A stretch of DNA of 35,880 nt from Clostridiales bacterium DTU070 (GTDB taxonomy: Bacteria > Bacillota > Clostridia > DSM-8532), in contig LFSH01000055.1 of NCBI GenBank assembly GCA_001513105.1, forward strand, positions 1 to 35,880, in the 5' to 3' direction. Below, piece after piece: positions 1 through 8,522 of this stretch (its first letter is position 1; every line of letters begins with the position of its first letter). Made by a program: the position numbers and the translations under genes. The notes below the pieces were generated by a model. That model saw only the letters and a program-made list of their open reading frames with translations, had not been told where the DNA came from and did no database searches.

Positions 1-79
1 TTACAATGGATTACCATGAGTTTTCTATATATTACGGCATTTTATTTTACAACTTCCCATTGCTTAAAAAAAACAAAAA

Positions 80-111
80 CCATCATTCCCCGCCCGCAGA
101 AGAAATGATGG
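80..111 (-). terminator. Rho-independent terminator of the recJ-to-hemZ operon
   Basis: Read on the minus strand, an 8-bp inverted repeat (CCATCATT at 80-87 against AATGATGG at 104-111) encloses a GC-rich loop. It is followed by a T-rich tract of TTTTTG and then a further run of eight T. It lies 39 bases past the stop codon of the last minus-strand gene, so it probably ends the whole operon. Bases 1-79 show nothing else beyond AT-rich sequence. Confidence 0.85.
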
Positions 112-149
112 CTTAAAGTTACATGTACGGCCTGTGAACAGGCATTGTA

Positions 150-521
150 TTATTCCTGGTTATACATGCGGTTGTTGTCCCAGGGGCTGTAAATATTCTC
201 TTCAGGACTGATATACCCCAGTTTGTTGTAGTATGGGCTCATGTTATCATGAAGCATATGCCCGGTATTTGGATGAGTGTTGTCAGATTCCGGGTAAAGG
301 TTGTCATAACCATAACCGGCGGGGCTTATGTTCGCACAGGGGTTTTCACCATACCCGCAGTATTGCATGTGTCCCATCCCCATGTTGCCGCTCATGTACA
401 CATTGCCTTCAAACATATTCTGACACCAGGGGCATTGGAAACTGATATGATATGCCTCTCTGTACGGGCATTCGGATGCATAATAATGCATACGGCACGG
501 ATTGCAAAAATACCCGTTCAT
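150..521 (-). CDS. Cys- and Tyr-rich small protein of unknown function
   Basis: I do not recognise this 123-residue protein. It has seven cysteines. Two CxxC pairs (C6/C9 and C30/C33) are spaced like a four-cysteine zinc ribbon, with C18 between them and C55 and C62 after. About 16 Tyr, 16 Asn and 10 Met are present but only one Lys, and there is no signal peptide or membrane segment. The second half (from about residue 64) is low in hydrophobic residues and looks disordered. The start is ATG at 521, because AGGAGT lies six bases upstream. The in-frame ATG at 539 would bury that site inside the gene and has no ribosome site of its own. It is the last gene of the hemZ operon, 62 bases after hemZ. 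The composition resembles spore-coat or other cross-linked structural proteins, but that is only a guess. Confidence 0.75.
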   Translation of the reverse strand: MNGYFCNPCRMHYYASECPYREAYHISFQCPWCQNMFEGNVYMSGNMGMGHMQYCGYGENPCANISPAGYGYDNLYPESDNTHPNTGHMLHDNMSPYYNKLGYISPEENIYSPWDNNRMYNQE

Positions 522-583
522 TTGCTCACTCCTAAACATTGCATATTTCAGTATTATCTTATGTTAACGCCGGAATAATGTGA

Positions 584-2041
584 TTAACTGCCCAGTAATT
601 TTACCTTTCTTTCAATCATCTCATCAATTCTCTGTATATACTGCTCTATATTTCTTACATTAAAGACTCTTTCAATACGGTTACCGGGATATATTATTTT
701 TGACGACGCTCCGGCCCCGAATGCCAGTATTGTCTGGACCTCCTCCATAATAAGCATGTTGTAAATGCCCTCTGTTCCGGGTTTTGCATAACCCACATTT
801 TCAAGATTTGCCAGTATGTTTTTCTGCCTGTAAAGGTAATAGGGACGCATACCGATACTGCGCAGGTAACTTCCCGCAAGTTCCACCATGTTATTAACCG
901 TTTCATCATCCGTCTGCATGAAGCAGTCCTTTTCGTTGATCAGCCTCGAAGCTCTTTTGTACGACATTGTATGAACGGTTACATTTTCAGGGTTCAGTTT
1001 GCCAATTTTCAGCAGGGTATCTTCAAATTCCTTTTCGGTCTCTTCGGGAAGCCCGGCTATCAGGTCGCAGTTGATGTTATCAAAACCTTCCTCCCTCGCC
1101 ATGTTGAAAGATTCAATTACCTGGGAAGTGGTATGGTTTCTGCCGATTAGTTTCAGCGTCCTGTCCTGCATGGTCTGGGGGTTTACACTTATGCGCGTGC
1201 TGCCTGCATTTTTTATTATCCTCAGTTTTTCAATATTTAAAGTATCAGGCCTTCCTGCCTCAACAGTGTATTCCCGTATATTATCAAGCGGCAGTACCGG
1301 AACAATGCGGTTCAACAGGTAATCCAGCCATTTTTCGGGTAAAGCGGTTGGTGTTCCCCCGCCAATGTATACGGTATCAACAGTATAATTTTTCTCCCGT
1401 ATCCACCGGCAGGCCCATTGAACCTCCTTATACAGCGCTTTCAGGTAATCCGAAACCAAGTGTTCATACCTGTCAATGGCTGCAGAAGGAAAGGAACAGT
1501 ATATGCATCTGCTTGTGCAAAAGGGTATGCCTATATAAATGCTGACCTTGTTCTCAGCATTCCTGATATACTCTGCTTCATTAAGGGCAACTTCCACGGT
1601 CAGACGTGCCTTGCTGTCAGAAAGGCCATAATAGTTTATAAGCTTCCTGTAAGCATCATCAGGGCTCAAACCCTCTTTTAAAAGGGAATGGACTATTTTA
1701 GCAGGCCGAATTCCCGTTAAGGATCCCCACGGAAGTTTTCTGCCGGTATAATGGCTTAAACAATTGTATAACAACACCTTTACCGGGGTTCTTGCCTTTT
1801 CTGCCCCGGTTTCATTATCAATGCGTGCTGTTTCGGAATACAGGTTCCTGTTTCCCTGCCGCATCCGGATTTTTATGTCCAGTCCGTTATCCCGTATTTC
1901 AATATTCAGCGTTATCAGGATATCACAGGAAGATACTTCCGGAATATCATCAACAAAAACAAACCCGTTCCCCGGAAAGAACAGGTTCAGCAATTCCTGC
2001 GCACCGTTTTGGAATTCCTCGGATATTTTTATATAAACCAT
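584..2041 (-). CDS. hemZ: HemZ-type radical SAM coproporphyrinogen dehydrogenase-like protein
   Basis: The 485-residue protein has an N-terminal extension of about 165 residues followed by a radical SAM domain. The domain carries the HemN/HemW/HemZ-type CxxxCxxC cluster motif (C175, C179, C182) after IGIPF, and GGGTPT at about 227-232. Those cysteines would hold a 4Fe-4S cluster and S-adenosylmethionine. The family is annotated as oxygen-independent coproporphyrinogen III dehydrogenase, but the true substrate of HemZ-type members is not well settled, so a heme role in an anaerobe is family inference. The long N-terminal region and the position behind an MBL hydrolase gene and dtd match HemZ rather than HemN or HemW. 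The start is ATG with GGAG seven bases upstream. The preceding gene ends 21 bases earlier, so co-transcription is likely. Confidence 0.88.
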   Translation of the reverse strand: MVYIKISEEFQNGAQELLNLFFPGNGFVFVDDIPEVSSCDILITLNIEIRDNGLDIKIRMRQGNRNLYSETARIDNETGAEKARTPVKVLLYNCLSHYTGRKLPWGSLTGIRPAKIVHSLLKEGLSPDDAYRKLINYYGLSDSKARLTVEVALNEAEYIRNAENKVSIYIGIPFCTSRCIYCSFPSAAIDRYEHLVSDYLKALYKEVQWACRWIREKNYTVDTVYIGGGTPTALPEKWLDYLLNRIVPVLPLDNIREYTVEAGRPDTLNIEKLRIIKNAGSTRISVNPQTMQDRTLKLIGRNHTTSQVIESFNMAREEGFDNINCDLIAGLPEETEKEFEDTLLKIGKLNPENVTVHTMSYKRASRLINEKDCFMQTDDETVNNMVELAGSYLRSIGMRPYYLYRQKNILANLENVGYAKPGTEGIYNMLIMEEVQTILAFGAGASSKIIYPGNRIERVFNVRNIEQYIQRIDEMIERKVKLLGS

Positions 2042-2062
2042 AAACGCTCCGGCTTAAGATTA

Positions 2063-2695
2063 TTAATTTCCATCTGCCCTGCAGAACGGGTTATGTTTTT
2101 TCTCATACCCTATTGTCGTCCTGATTCCATGACCCGGATAGACAATTGTATCCTCGGGCAGCACATACAGCTTTTCCCTGATGGATTTTACAATCTCATC
2201 TGCTGAACCGCCGGGGAAATCGGTTCTTCCGATCGAGGCGTTGAACAAGGTATCTCCTGTAAACAGAACATCATTGACCAGGATGCAGATACCACCTCTG
2301 GTATGGCCCGGCGTATGGATAATTCTGAAAGAAAGCCCCGAACAATTAATTACATCCCCGTCTTTAAGAAGATTATCGGCTGCATTGAAAGTAAAGGAGC
2401 CCTGCACAGGAAAATGCGCAAGTCCGTTCATGTAAGGATCGGACAGGCACTCTGAGTCCATTTCATGGATATGCACCTTAACATCGATCAAATCCCTTAA
2501 CTGGTCAATATAGTATATATGATCAAAATGCCCGTGGGTTAAAATAACATGCTTCAGTTTAATATCCCTGCTGTGGGCAACATCAAGCACCCTTTCGGGC
2601 GGGCAGCCGCAATCTATTATAACTCCCTCGCCGTTATCTGCTACAATATAAACATTGGACTGGACCAAACCGTTTGGTATGCACTCTATCAACAC
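2063..2695 (-). CDS. MBL-fold metallo-hydrolase (glyoxalase II-like)
   Basis: This 210-residue single-domain protein has the metal-binding THGHFDH motif (H54, H56, D58, H59), plus H131 (TPGHT), D148 (TGDTLF) and H189 (YPGHG). These are all the ligands of the binuclear metallo-beta-lactamase fold in the glyoxalase II arrangement. It should be a cytoplasmic hydrolase, with thioesters such as S-lactoylglutathione analogues as possible substrates. The exact substrate cannot be read from the sequence. The start is GTG at 2695, preceded by a strong GAGGTGG ribosome site. It sits 12 bases after dtd and 21 bases before hemZ, in a gene order common among Clostridia. Confidence 0.88.
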   Translation of the reverse strand: MLIECIPNGLVQSNVYIVADNGEGVIIDCGCPPERVLDVAHSRDIKLKHVILTHGHFDHIYYIDQLRDLIDVKVHIHEMDSECLSDPYMNGLAHFPVQGSFTFNAADNLLKDGDVINCSGLSFRIIHTPGHTRGGICILVNDVLFTGDTLFNASIGRTDFPGGSADEIVKSIREKLYVLPEDTIVYPGHGIRTTIGYEKKHNPFCRADGN

Positions 2696-2707
2696 TTTTA
2701 TTCCACC

Positions 2708-3169
2708 TCAGTCATTCCTTCTTTTTACCGCACTGTCAAGGATAATCGTTACAGGACCTTCATTATGGATTTCAACATGCATTGAAGCCTGGAATACGCC
2801 CGTTTCCACTTTTACCGGGTATTTTCCCCTGATATATTCTACAAAATCGAGATAAAGCCTGTTTGCAACATCAGGCGGCGCAGCGTCTGTAAAACTTGGC
2901 CTGTTCCCCTTTCTGCAGTCTGCATATAATGTGAACTGTGATACAACAAGTATGTCTCCCTTTACGTCAAGAACCGACAGGTTCATTTTCCCGTTTTCAT
3001 CTTCAAAAATTCTTAAGTTCACTATTTTATCAGCAAGGTATTCCAGGTCCCTGCGGGTATCGTCTCCTCCAACTCCAAGCAAAACCATCAGGCCCTTGTT
3101 TATGCTTCCTGCCGTTTCATTATCCACAACCACTTTTGAACTGCTGACTCTCTGTACTACTGCACGCAT
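2708..3169 (-). CDS. dtd: D-aminoacyl-tRNA deacylase
   Basis: The 153-residue protein matches the whole Dtd family from MRAVVQRV onward. It has the two active-site motifs SQFTL (residues 77-81) and NEGPVT (136-141), which form the chiral-proofreading pocket in the homodimer. The enzyme removes D-amino acids, and glycine mischarged on tRNA-Ala, from tRNA in the cytoplasm. ATG at 3169 has GGAGG upstream. It lies 15 bases after rel, and dtd directly downstream of rel is a standard Firmicute arrangement. Confidence 0.95.
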   Translation of the reverse strand: MRAVVQRVSSSKVVVDNETAGSINKGLMVLLGVGGDDTRRDLEYLADKIVNLRIFEDENGKMNLSVLDVKGDILVVSQFTLYADCRKGNRPSFTDAAPPDVANRLYLDFVEYIRGKYPVKVETGVFQASMHVEIHNEGPVTIILDSAVKRRND

Positions 3170-3184
3170 AAAATCCTCCGGCGA

Positions 3185-5371
3185 TTATTTATTGTTTCTT
3201 GTTATTTCAAAGACATCGGGCACACGCTTGATCCTGTTGATAATTCTTTCAAGCTGCTCCGTGTCTGTTATCTCTACAGTCAGATTCATAAGCGCAACAT
3301 TGTTCCTGGTTGTTCTTGCATTAATTGCTTTTAGAGGAATCCCTGCATCGCCGATAACGTTTGTTACTTCCATCAGAAGGTGAGTCCTGTCATGTGCTTT
3401 AATCGACAGTTCTGCCTGGTACGACGCAGCTTTTCCTTTATACCAGTTCACTTCTATAAGTCTTTCATCATCTTCCATCGTATTCAATATGTTAATACAG
3501 TCCTTCCGGTGAACCGACACTCCCCTTCCCCTGGTAACGTACCCTATAATATCATCACCAGGCACCGGATTGCAACATTTCGAAAGCCTTACAAGGCAAT
3601 TGTCTATACCCTTGACTATCACACCCGATTCAGGAACCGTACGTTCCTTGCGCTTTTTGGCAGGTTCCTTTTTCTTTTCGTCTTCAAGCAGGAGTTGTTT
3701 CTGTTCTTCAGGAGGAAGAGTCTTTCTGTACTCCTCCTTCAGCCTTGATATGACTTTTCCGCTTGAAATGGCATCAAGGCCTATTGCTGCATACATATCG
3801 TCAATGCTGTTGAAATTGTATTTTCTGAACGCTGCTTCAAAGAATTCCTGCTTTAATATCTGATGAGCGCTAAGGCCGTGTTTTTTAAGCTCCCTTTCAA
3901 ACAGTTCCTTTCCGCGCTCGATGTTTTCTTCCCTTTTCTCTTTCTTAAACCACTGGTTTATTTTATTCCTTGCCTGGGAGGTTTTGACCTTTTTGAGCCA
4001 GTCCCGGCTGGGACCTTTGCTTGCCGATGAAGTAATTATTTCAACAATATCCCCGTTTTTCAGTTCATAATCAAGGTTTTCAAGCCTACCGTTAACCTTC
4101 GCGCCTATCATCCTGTTACCGATATCGCTGTGAATGTAATAGGCAAAATCAATAGGCGTCGAGCCAGCCTTAAGACATTTCACATCGCCTTTTGGAGTAA
4201 ACACGAAAACCTCATCAGTGAAAAGGTCTATTTTCAGGTTTTCCATGAACTCGTCAGGATCGGTGGTTTCTTTCTGCCAGTCCAGCAGCTGCCTTAACCA
4301 TGCCAGTTTCTCGACAAGAGCATCGTTTTGACGTCCACCCTCTTTATATTTCCAGTGGGCGGCAATTCCCACCTCGGCAATTCTGTGCATTTCCCACGTA
4401 CGAATCTGGACCTCGAAGGGTATTCCTTCCGGACCTATCAGTGTTGAATGCAGCGATTGGTACATGTTTGGCTTCGGCATTGATATATAATCCTTAAACC
4501 TGCCGGGCATCGGCTTATACAGTTCATGTACAAGGCCCAGGACAGCATAACAGTCTTTAACAGAATCCACAATAACGCGGATTGCAAACAGATCGTAAAT
4601 CTGATCCAGCTCCTTGTGCTGCCTTTTCATCTTCGTGTATATGCTGTACAGATGCTTCGGCCGCCCGTCTATATGGGTTTCTATGCCCAGCTCCCTTGAT
4701 TTGTCCGAAACGGTTTTAATGATTCCGTCTATATATTCCTCACGTTCTTTGCGCTTTTTCGCTATTTTCTCAACAAGATCATAATACTCTTTTTCATGCA
4801 GATACCTGAAACTCAGATCTTCCAGTTCCCACTTCACCTTGTAAATTCCAAGACGGTGCGCCAGCGGCGCGTATATATCCAAGGTTTCACGCGCTATTTC
4901 TATCTGTTTCTCCCTTGGCTTGTACTTCAGCGTGCGCATGTTGTGAAGCCTGTCTGCAAGCTTTATAATAATAACCCGTATGTCCTTTGACATGGCCAGG
5001 AACATTTTTCTCAGGTTTTCGGCCTGGATTTCCTGTTTGTTTGTATACGGAATTTTGGCAAGTTTTGTAACGCCGTCAACAAGATTTGCGACTTCTTCGC
5101 CGAAATTTTTCAGATTTTTCTCATAGGTAAAAGATGTGTCCTCAACTGTGTCGTGGAGCATTCCTGCAACAATGGTGGTGGTATCCATTTCCATTTCAGC
5201 AAGAATATATGTCACTTGCAGCGGATGAATAACAAAAGGCTCCCCCGAGCTTCTTAACTGGCCTGCATGCGCTTCTACCGCAGCCTTGTATGCCTTGTCA
5301 AGAAGTTCCCAGTTGTATTCCTTCCCTATTGACTTGAGTTTTGCTATAAGCCTTTCATATTCTTCATGCAT
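3185..5371 (-). CDS. relA: Bifunctional (p)ppGpp synthetase/hydrolase Rel
   Basis: This 728-residue long RSH protein controls the stringent response. In order it has an HD hydrolase domain (H73-D74 in LHDTVEDT), a synthetase domain (about 230-345) with PGRFKDYI, a TGS domain (about 387-447), a conserved-cysteine domain (SKCCNPVPGD, about 588) and a C-terminal ACT domain (about 655-728). The RxKD form at 291-294 and the intact HD residues mark the bifunctional Rel/SpoT type rather than the synthetase-only RelA, which has ExDD. I take ATG at 5371 as the start, because GGTGG sits a few bases upstream. The overlapping TTG at 5374 would be in the same frame. It begins 10 bases after recJ and is probably translated from the same message. 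Confidence 0.95.
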   Translation of the reverse strand: MHEEYERLIAKLKSIGKEYNWELLDKAYKAAVEAHAGQLRSSGEPFVIHPLQVTYILAEMEMDTTTIVAGMLHDTVEDTSFTYEKNLKNFGEEVANLVDGVTKLAKIPYTNKQEIQAENLRKMFLAMSKDIRVIIIKLADRLHNMRTLKYKPREKQIEIARETLDIYAPLAHRLGIYKVKWELEDLSFRYLHEKEYYDLVEKIAKKRKEREEYIDGIIKTVSDKSRELGIETHIDGRPKHLYSIYTKMKRQHKELDQIYDLFAIRVIVDSVKDCYAVLGLVHELYKPMPGRFKDYISMPKPNMYQSLHSTLIGPEGIPFEVQIRTWEMHRIAEVGIAAHWKYKEGGRQNDALVEKLAWLRQLLDWQKETTDPDEFMENLKIDLFTDEVFVFTPKGDVKCLKAGSTPIDFAYYIHSDIGNRMIGAKVNGRLENLDYELKNGDIVEIITSSASKGPSRDWLKKVKTSQARNKINQWFKKEKREENIERGKELFERELKKHGLSAHQILKQEFFEAAFRKYNFNSIDDMYAAIGLDAISSGKVISRLKEEYRKTLPPEEQKQLLLEDEKKKEPAKKRKERTVPESGVIVKGIDNCLVRLSKCCNPVPGDDIIGYVTRGRGVSVHRKDCINILNTMEDDERLIEVNWYKGKAASYQAELSIKAHDRTHLLMEVTNVIGDAGIPLKAINARTTRNNVALMNLTVEITDTEQLERIINRIKRVPDVFEITRNNK

Positions 5372-5381
5372 CAAACCACCA

Positions 5382-7547
5382 TCAACTCTCCGCTGCCTGC
5401 TGCAAACCCTGTAAAAAAGAATACAGCTTCGAATTATTAAGTGATCGTTTACCGTCCGGTTCTGTCACATCCACACTGAAGCAGCCATTGTCCCGGAATG
5501 AACACCGGATTACTTCAAGCTCGTTCAGTATGCGTATTCCTGACAAAACCTTGAAATAATTCATTCTTAACCTGTTTTGAGCAATTGCATGTGCAAGTTC
5601 AAATAACTGGCTCCTGGTAAAAGTACAACTGCCTGTTTTTTGAAAATACCTGTACAATATGCCTAATTCCTGTCTTGAAATCACCATATCGCTGCAGCTG
5701 ACCTGCTGATTATTAATCCTATTATAAATCCAATCGATGTTATTATCAAGGTATTCAACTTTTTCTGCCGCTTCAAGCAGGATCCTGTTTTTAATTATGC
5801 TTTCTTCGGGCATTCTGATATACTTGACTACCAGTTCGGCATTCTTTCTCCCGTTATACTCATTTAAACCCATTTCAAAAATCACATCAATTTTGCTGTT
5901 TTTTTCAAGCAGCCTTTCCATATACCCCATCCTGAAAGCAACTGCCTGAACCGGGTTCCGTTCGGTTCCAAGGATAAGCCGTAAATGGCTCTTGTCGGAA
6001 CCAATCCGCTTTCTGTCCAGAACATTAACATCTTTCATCCTGAACAGCGGTTTGGGATTTCCCTCGCCGAACGGAGCCATTGCAGTTAATGCCCCGGCTG
6101 AATTGATATTTATTTCTTCTATTTGAACATCCGCGTCAATTTCAAGTTTTGGCTGCATGTCGGCGCTTTTCAGTATGCGTTCGGCATATTCGTTAATTCT
6201 TTCGCTGAACCTGTCTATATTGGATTTTTTGATGGTCAGTCCGCCAGCCTTTTCATGGCCGCCATACCTGACGAGCAAATCCCGGCAGTATTCCATCCCG
6301 TCATATATATTAAAGCCGTCAATGCTTCTTGCTGAACATACTGCTTCATCGCCGGAAACCGACATTACAAAGCAGGGTTTATAGTAATGTTCAACCAGCA
6401 TTGATGCAACAATTCCTATAACCCCCTGGTGCCATTCGTCACCGCTTACTACTATCACTTTCCGGTTTCTGAAGTTCAGGTCGCCATCTATAATCTCCAA
6501 TGCTTTCCTGAATATTTCGGTCTGGATTTTCTGACGCTTGCTATTGTCATTATGAAGCTGCCTTGCCAGCTCCTCGCTCCTGGACGGATCGGAAGAAGTA
6601 AAAAGCGTTACCGCCCTTGTAGCATCACCCATCCTTCCTGCGGCATTCACCCTTGGAGCTATTATAAAGGCCAGCCTCCAAGCATCAACATTTCCGTTTT
6701 TTATTTCTGCTGCTTCAAGCAGAGCCTGTATTCCCGGGTTAGGGCATTTTTGGATTTTTCTCAGGCCTGCCTGCACAATAACACGATTTTCACCGGTAAG
6801 CTCAACAATGTCAGCAACTGTGCCGAGGCACGCCAGATCAATGTATTTGAAATACTCATCACCAAGATTGAGCCTTTTGCATAAGGCATGTACAAGTTTA
6901 AACGCCACCCCTGCTCCGCACAGCTTGCTGAAAGGATATTCGCTGTATGGAAGATGGGGATTTATTAAGGCCAATACGTCCGGAAGGCAGTTACTGTCAG
7001 GCTGATGATGGTCTGTAATAATGACATCCATTTTCCGACCCTTTAGTACCAGACCTTCTTTTATCTGTTCAATTCTGTCTGTTGCCGAAATCCCGCAGTC
7101 TACGGTAATCATCAAATCAAAGGAGTTTTCGCACAGGAATTCAACAGCGGCCCCGGATATACCATAGCCTTCATCCACCCTGTCAGGAATATAATATGAA
7201 ACGGTAAGGCCTATGGACTTCAAAAACAGGTACAGAATTGACGTGGCAGTAATCCCGTCCACATCATAATCCCCGTAAACAACAATTCGTTCGTTATGCT
7301 CTTTTGCATCCAGTATACGGTCAACAGCCTTTTCCATATCGGGCAGCAGCATCGGATCATGCATATCTTTAACAGATGGTTTAAGAAACCCTATTATATC
7401 ATCAATATCTGTAAACCCGCGCTTAACAAGGACCTTTGCAAGAACTGCGGGCAGATTCAGTTTTTCTGATATCTCCCTAACCAGTACTGGATCCGGGTTC
7501 CCTACTTTCCAAACCGCTTTATTTCCAAGAAAAAAATCTTCCAACAT
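5382..7547 (-). CDS. recJ: Single-strand-specific 5'-3' DNA exonuclease RecJ
   Basis: The 721-residue protein has the DHH-family motifs DYDVDG (about 93-98), ITVDCGI (about 148-154) and TDHHQPD (about 178-184). A DHHA1-type domain follows, with WHQGVIGIVASML and RYGGHEKAGGL. The enzyme degrades single-stranded DNA in recombination and repair and uses Mn/Mg held by the Asp and His residues. It is longer than E. coli RecJ and carries a C-terminal extension of about 150 residues, as Firmicute RecJ does. I choose ATG at 7547, with AAAGGG just upstream. A TTG at 7580 would add 11 residues but begins inside a hairpin and lacks a ribosome site. It heads the block that continues into rel, with no apt gene between. 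Confidence 0.93.
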   Translation of the reverse strand: MLEDFFLGNKAVWKVGNPDPVLVREISEKLNLPAVLAKVLVKRGFTDIDDIIGFLKPSVKDMHDPMLLPDMEKAVDRILDAKEHNERIVVYGDYDVDGITATSILYLFLKSIGLTVSYYIPDRVDEGYGISGAAVEFLCENSFDLMITVDCGISATDRIEQIKEGLVLKGRKMDVIITDHHQPDSNCLPDVLALINPHLPYSEYPFSKLCGAGVAFKLVHALCKRLNLGDEYFKYIDLACLGTVADIVELTGENRVIVQAGLRKIQKCPNPGIQALLEAAEIKNGNVDAWRLAFIIAPRVNAAGRMGDATRAVTLFTSSDPSRSEELARQLHNDNSKRQKIQTEIFRKALEIIDGDLNFRNRKVIVVSGDEWHQGVIGIVASMLVEHYYKPCFVMSVSGDEAVCSARSIDGFNIYDGMEYCRDLLVRYGGHEKAGGLTIKKSNIDRFSERINEYAERILKSADMQPKLEIDADVQIEEININSAGALTAMAPFGEGNPKPLFRMKDVNVLDRKRIGSDKSHLRLILGTERNPVQAVAFRMGYMERLLEKNSKIDVIFEMGLNEYNGRKNAELVVKYIRMPEESIIKNRILLEAAEKVEYLDNNIDWIYNRINNQQVSCSDMVISRQELGILYRYFQKTGSCTFTRSQLFELAHAIAQNRLRMNYFKVLSGIRILNELEVIRCSFRDNGCFSVDVTEPDGKRSLNNSKLYSFLQGLQQAAES

Positions 7548-7577
7548 AGCGCCCTTTCCAGCCGATCTTTTTAACTG

Positions 7578-7602
7578 CAAAGGCGGGAATAACCCGCCTT
7601 TG
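7578..7602 (-). other. Perfect hairpin in the recJ 5' leader
   Basis: A 10-bp perfect inverted repeat (CAAAGGCGGG / CCCGCCTTTG) with a five-base loop lies 31 bases upstream of the chosen recJ ATG. No T-run follows on the minus strand, so it is not an ordinary terminator. It may stabilise the transcript or modulate readthrough from rpsU. No convincing sigma-A promoter was found between it and the rpsU terminator. Confidence 0.5.
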
Positions 7603-7636
7603 TAATTATCCGAATAATATTAGGTTTTGATTTTGT

Positions 7637-7656
7637 AAAAAGCCCGAAGGCTTTTT
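7637..7656 (-). terminator. Rho-independent terminator after rpsU
   Basis: On the minus strand, AAAAAGCC-TTCG-GGCTTTTT forms an 8-bp stem capped by a UUCG tetraloop closed by C-G, with the T-run inside the 3' arm. A longer competing pairing with AAAGCCCGA just upstream is also possible. It lies about 160 bases past the rpsU stop codon. Bases 7657-7818 hold no gene I can support. Confidence 0.8.
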
Positions 7657-7818
7657 CCTCGGGCTTTAAGTATTCAAAGTTTTTTCGTTAGGATAGCAGC
7701 CTTCCTGACCAGACCAATACTTCTTCAACATCACAGGTATTTTCTCTTCCGCTTGATTACATCTGTATATACTACTTTTAATACTGATTCCGGCAGGCTG
7801 CTGTATAAATTCACTTTA

Positions 7819-7995
7819 TTACTTTGATTTTCTCTTCCTTGCAGCTTCAGATTTCTTCTTGCGTCTTACGCTTGGTTTAACGTAATGCTCTCTTTTCCTG
7901 ACTTCTGCAAGTACACCTGCCTTGGCACATTGGCGCTTAAACCTCCTAAGTGCACTGTCCAGGGATTCATTCTCTTTTACTCTGACTTCGGACAC
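7819..7995 (-). CDS. rpsU: 30S ribosomal protein S21
   Basis: The 58-residue basic protein matches bS21 along its full length: [20 protein letters not shown] at the start and a Lys/Arg-rich tail ending RKRKSK. It is a late-binding protein of the small subunit that helps initiation near the 3' end of 16S rRNA. The start is GTG at 7995, because AGGGGAGGG lies just upstream and family members begin at this SEVRV segment. An ATG nine codons earlier would include the ribosome site. It has its own sigma-A promoter about 100 bases upstream and is followed by a UUCG-capped terminator. Confidence 0.95.
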   Translation of the reverse strand: MSEVRVKENESLDSALRRFKRQCAKAGVLAEVRKREHYVKPSVRRKKKSEAARKRKSK

Positions 7996-8092
7996 ATTTT
8001 TCCCTCCCCTCTTCTGTATCATACAGTCGTGCCGGGGAATTTATTCCATCGAGCAGGCTTAATTAAAGCTTTCTGCACGAAGCACTCAATTT

Positions 8093-8122
8093 ATTATATA
8101 ATAGGGCTCCAAACTCCGTCAA
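8093..8122 (-). promoter_or_regulatory. Sigma-A promoter of rpsU
   Basis: On the minus strand TTGACG (8117-8122) is followed after 18 bases by TATAAT (8093-8098). It lies just past the HIT gene stop and about 100 bases before the rpsU GTG. The match to consensus is 5/6 and 6/6. Confidence 0.85.
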
Positions 8123-8135
8123 TATTTTTCTTGAC

Positions 8136-8480
8136 TTATATAATTTTCTCGTCGAACCGGGCGCCGCCGAGAATGTGATAATGAAGATGCGGTACTGTCT
8201 GTCCGCCGTTTTTGCCGCAGTTTACAATAACCCTGTACCCTTCTTCATTTATGCCCAAAATCCTGGTTGTCTCAAGTATCGCCGCATGGATATCGGTTAC
8301 AACACCGATATTATCCTGGTTCAATGCTTCAAGGCTTTCAATATGAACCTTCGGTACAACAAGAACATGAATCGGAGCCGCAGGATTTATATCCCTGAAT
8401 ACGACCACCTTTTCATTTTCGTAAACCTTGCTTGACGGTATCTCTCCTTTTATAATCTTGCAAAATACGCAATCAGACAT
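8136..8480 (-). CDS. HIT-family (HinT-like) nucleotide phosphoramidase/hydrolase
   Basis: The 114-residue protein has the histidine triad PHLHYHILGG (H98, H100, H102) and the N-terminal CVFCKIIKGEIPSSKVYE segment typical of the bacterial HinT branch. Members hydrolyse purine nucleoside phosphoramidates and aminoacyl-adenylates in the cytoplasm as dimers. Cys4 and Cys7 could bind zinc together with histidines, as in some family members. ATG at 8480 has GGGGAGGAG upstream. It follows alaS by 42 bases and is probably co-transcribed with it, which fits a role in clearing aminoacyl-AMP, though that link is inference. Confidence 0.92.
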   Translation of the reverse strand: MSDCVFCKIIKGEIPSSKVYENEKVVVFRDINPAAPIHVLVVPKVHIESLEALNQDNIGVVTDIHAAILETTRILGINEEGYRVIVNCGKNGGQTVPHLHYHILGGARFDEKII

Positions 8481-8522
8481 TTCCTACTCCTCCCCGGAAT
8501 AAATTTATAGTTTTAAAAGGCA

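Noticed and set aside
233..578. Plus-strand frames opposite the Cys/Tyr-rich gene
   Set aside because: No ribosome sites and implausible composition. The minus-strand frame has a good ribosome site, a terminator and operon context.
7657..7818. Small gene after rpsU on the minus strand (about 21 codons, MLKKYWSGQEG...)
   Set aside because: It has no well-placed ribosome site, is very short and has no recognisable similarity. A neighbouring open frame lacks a start codon.
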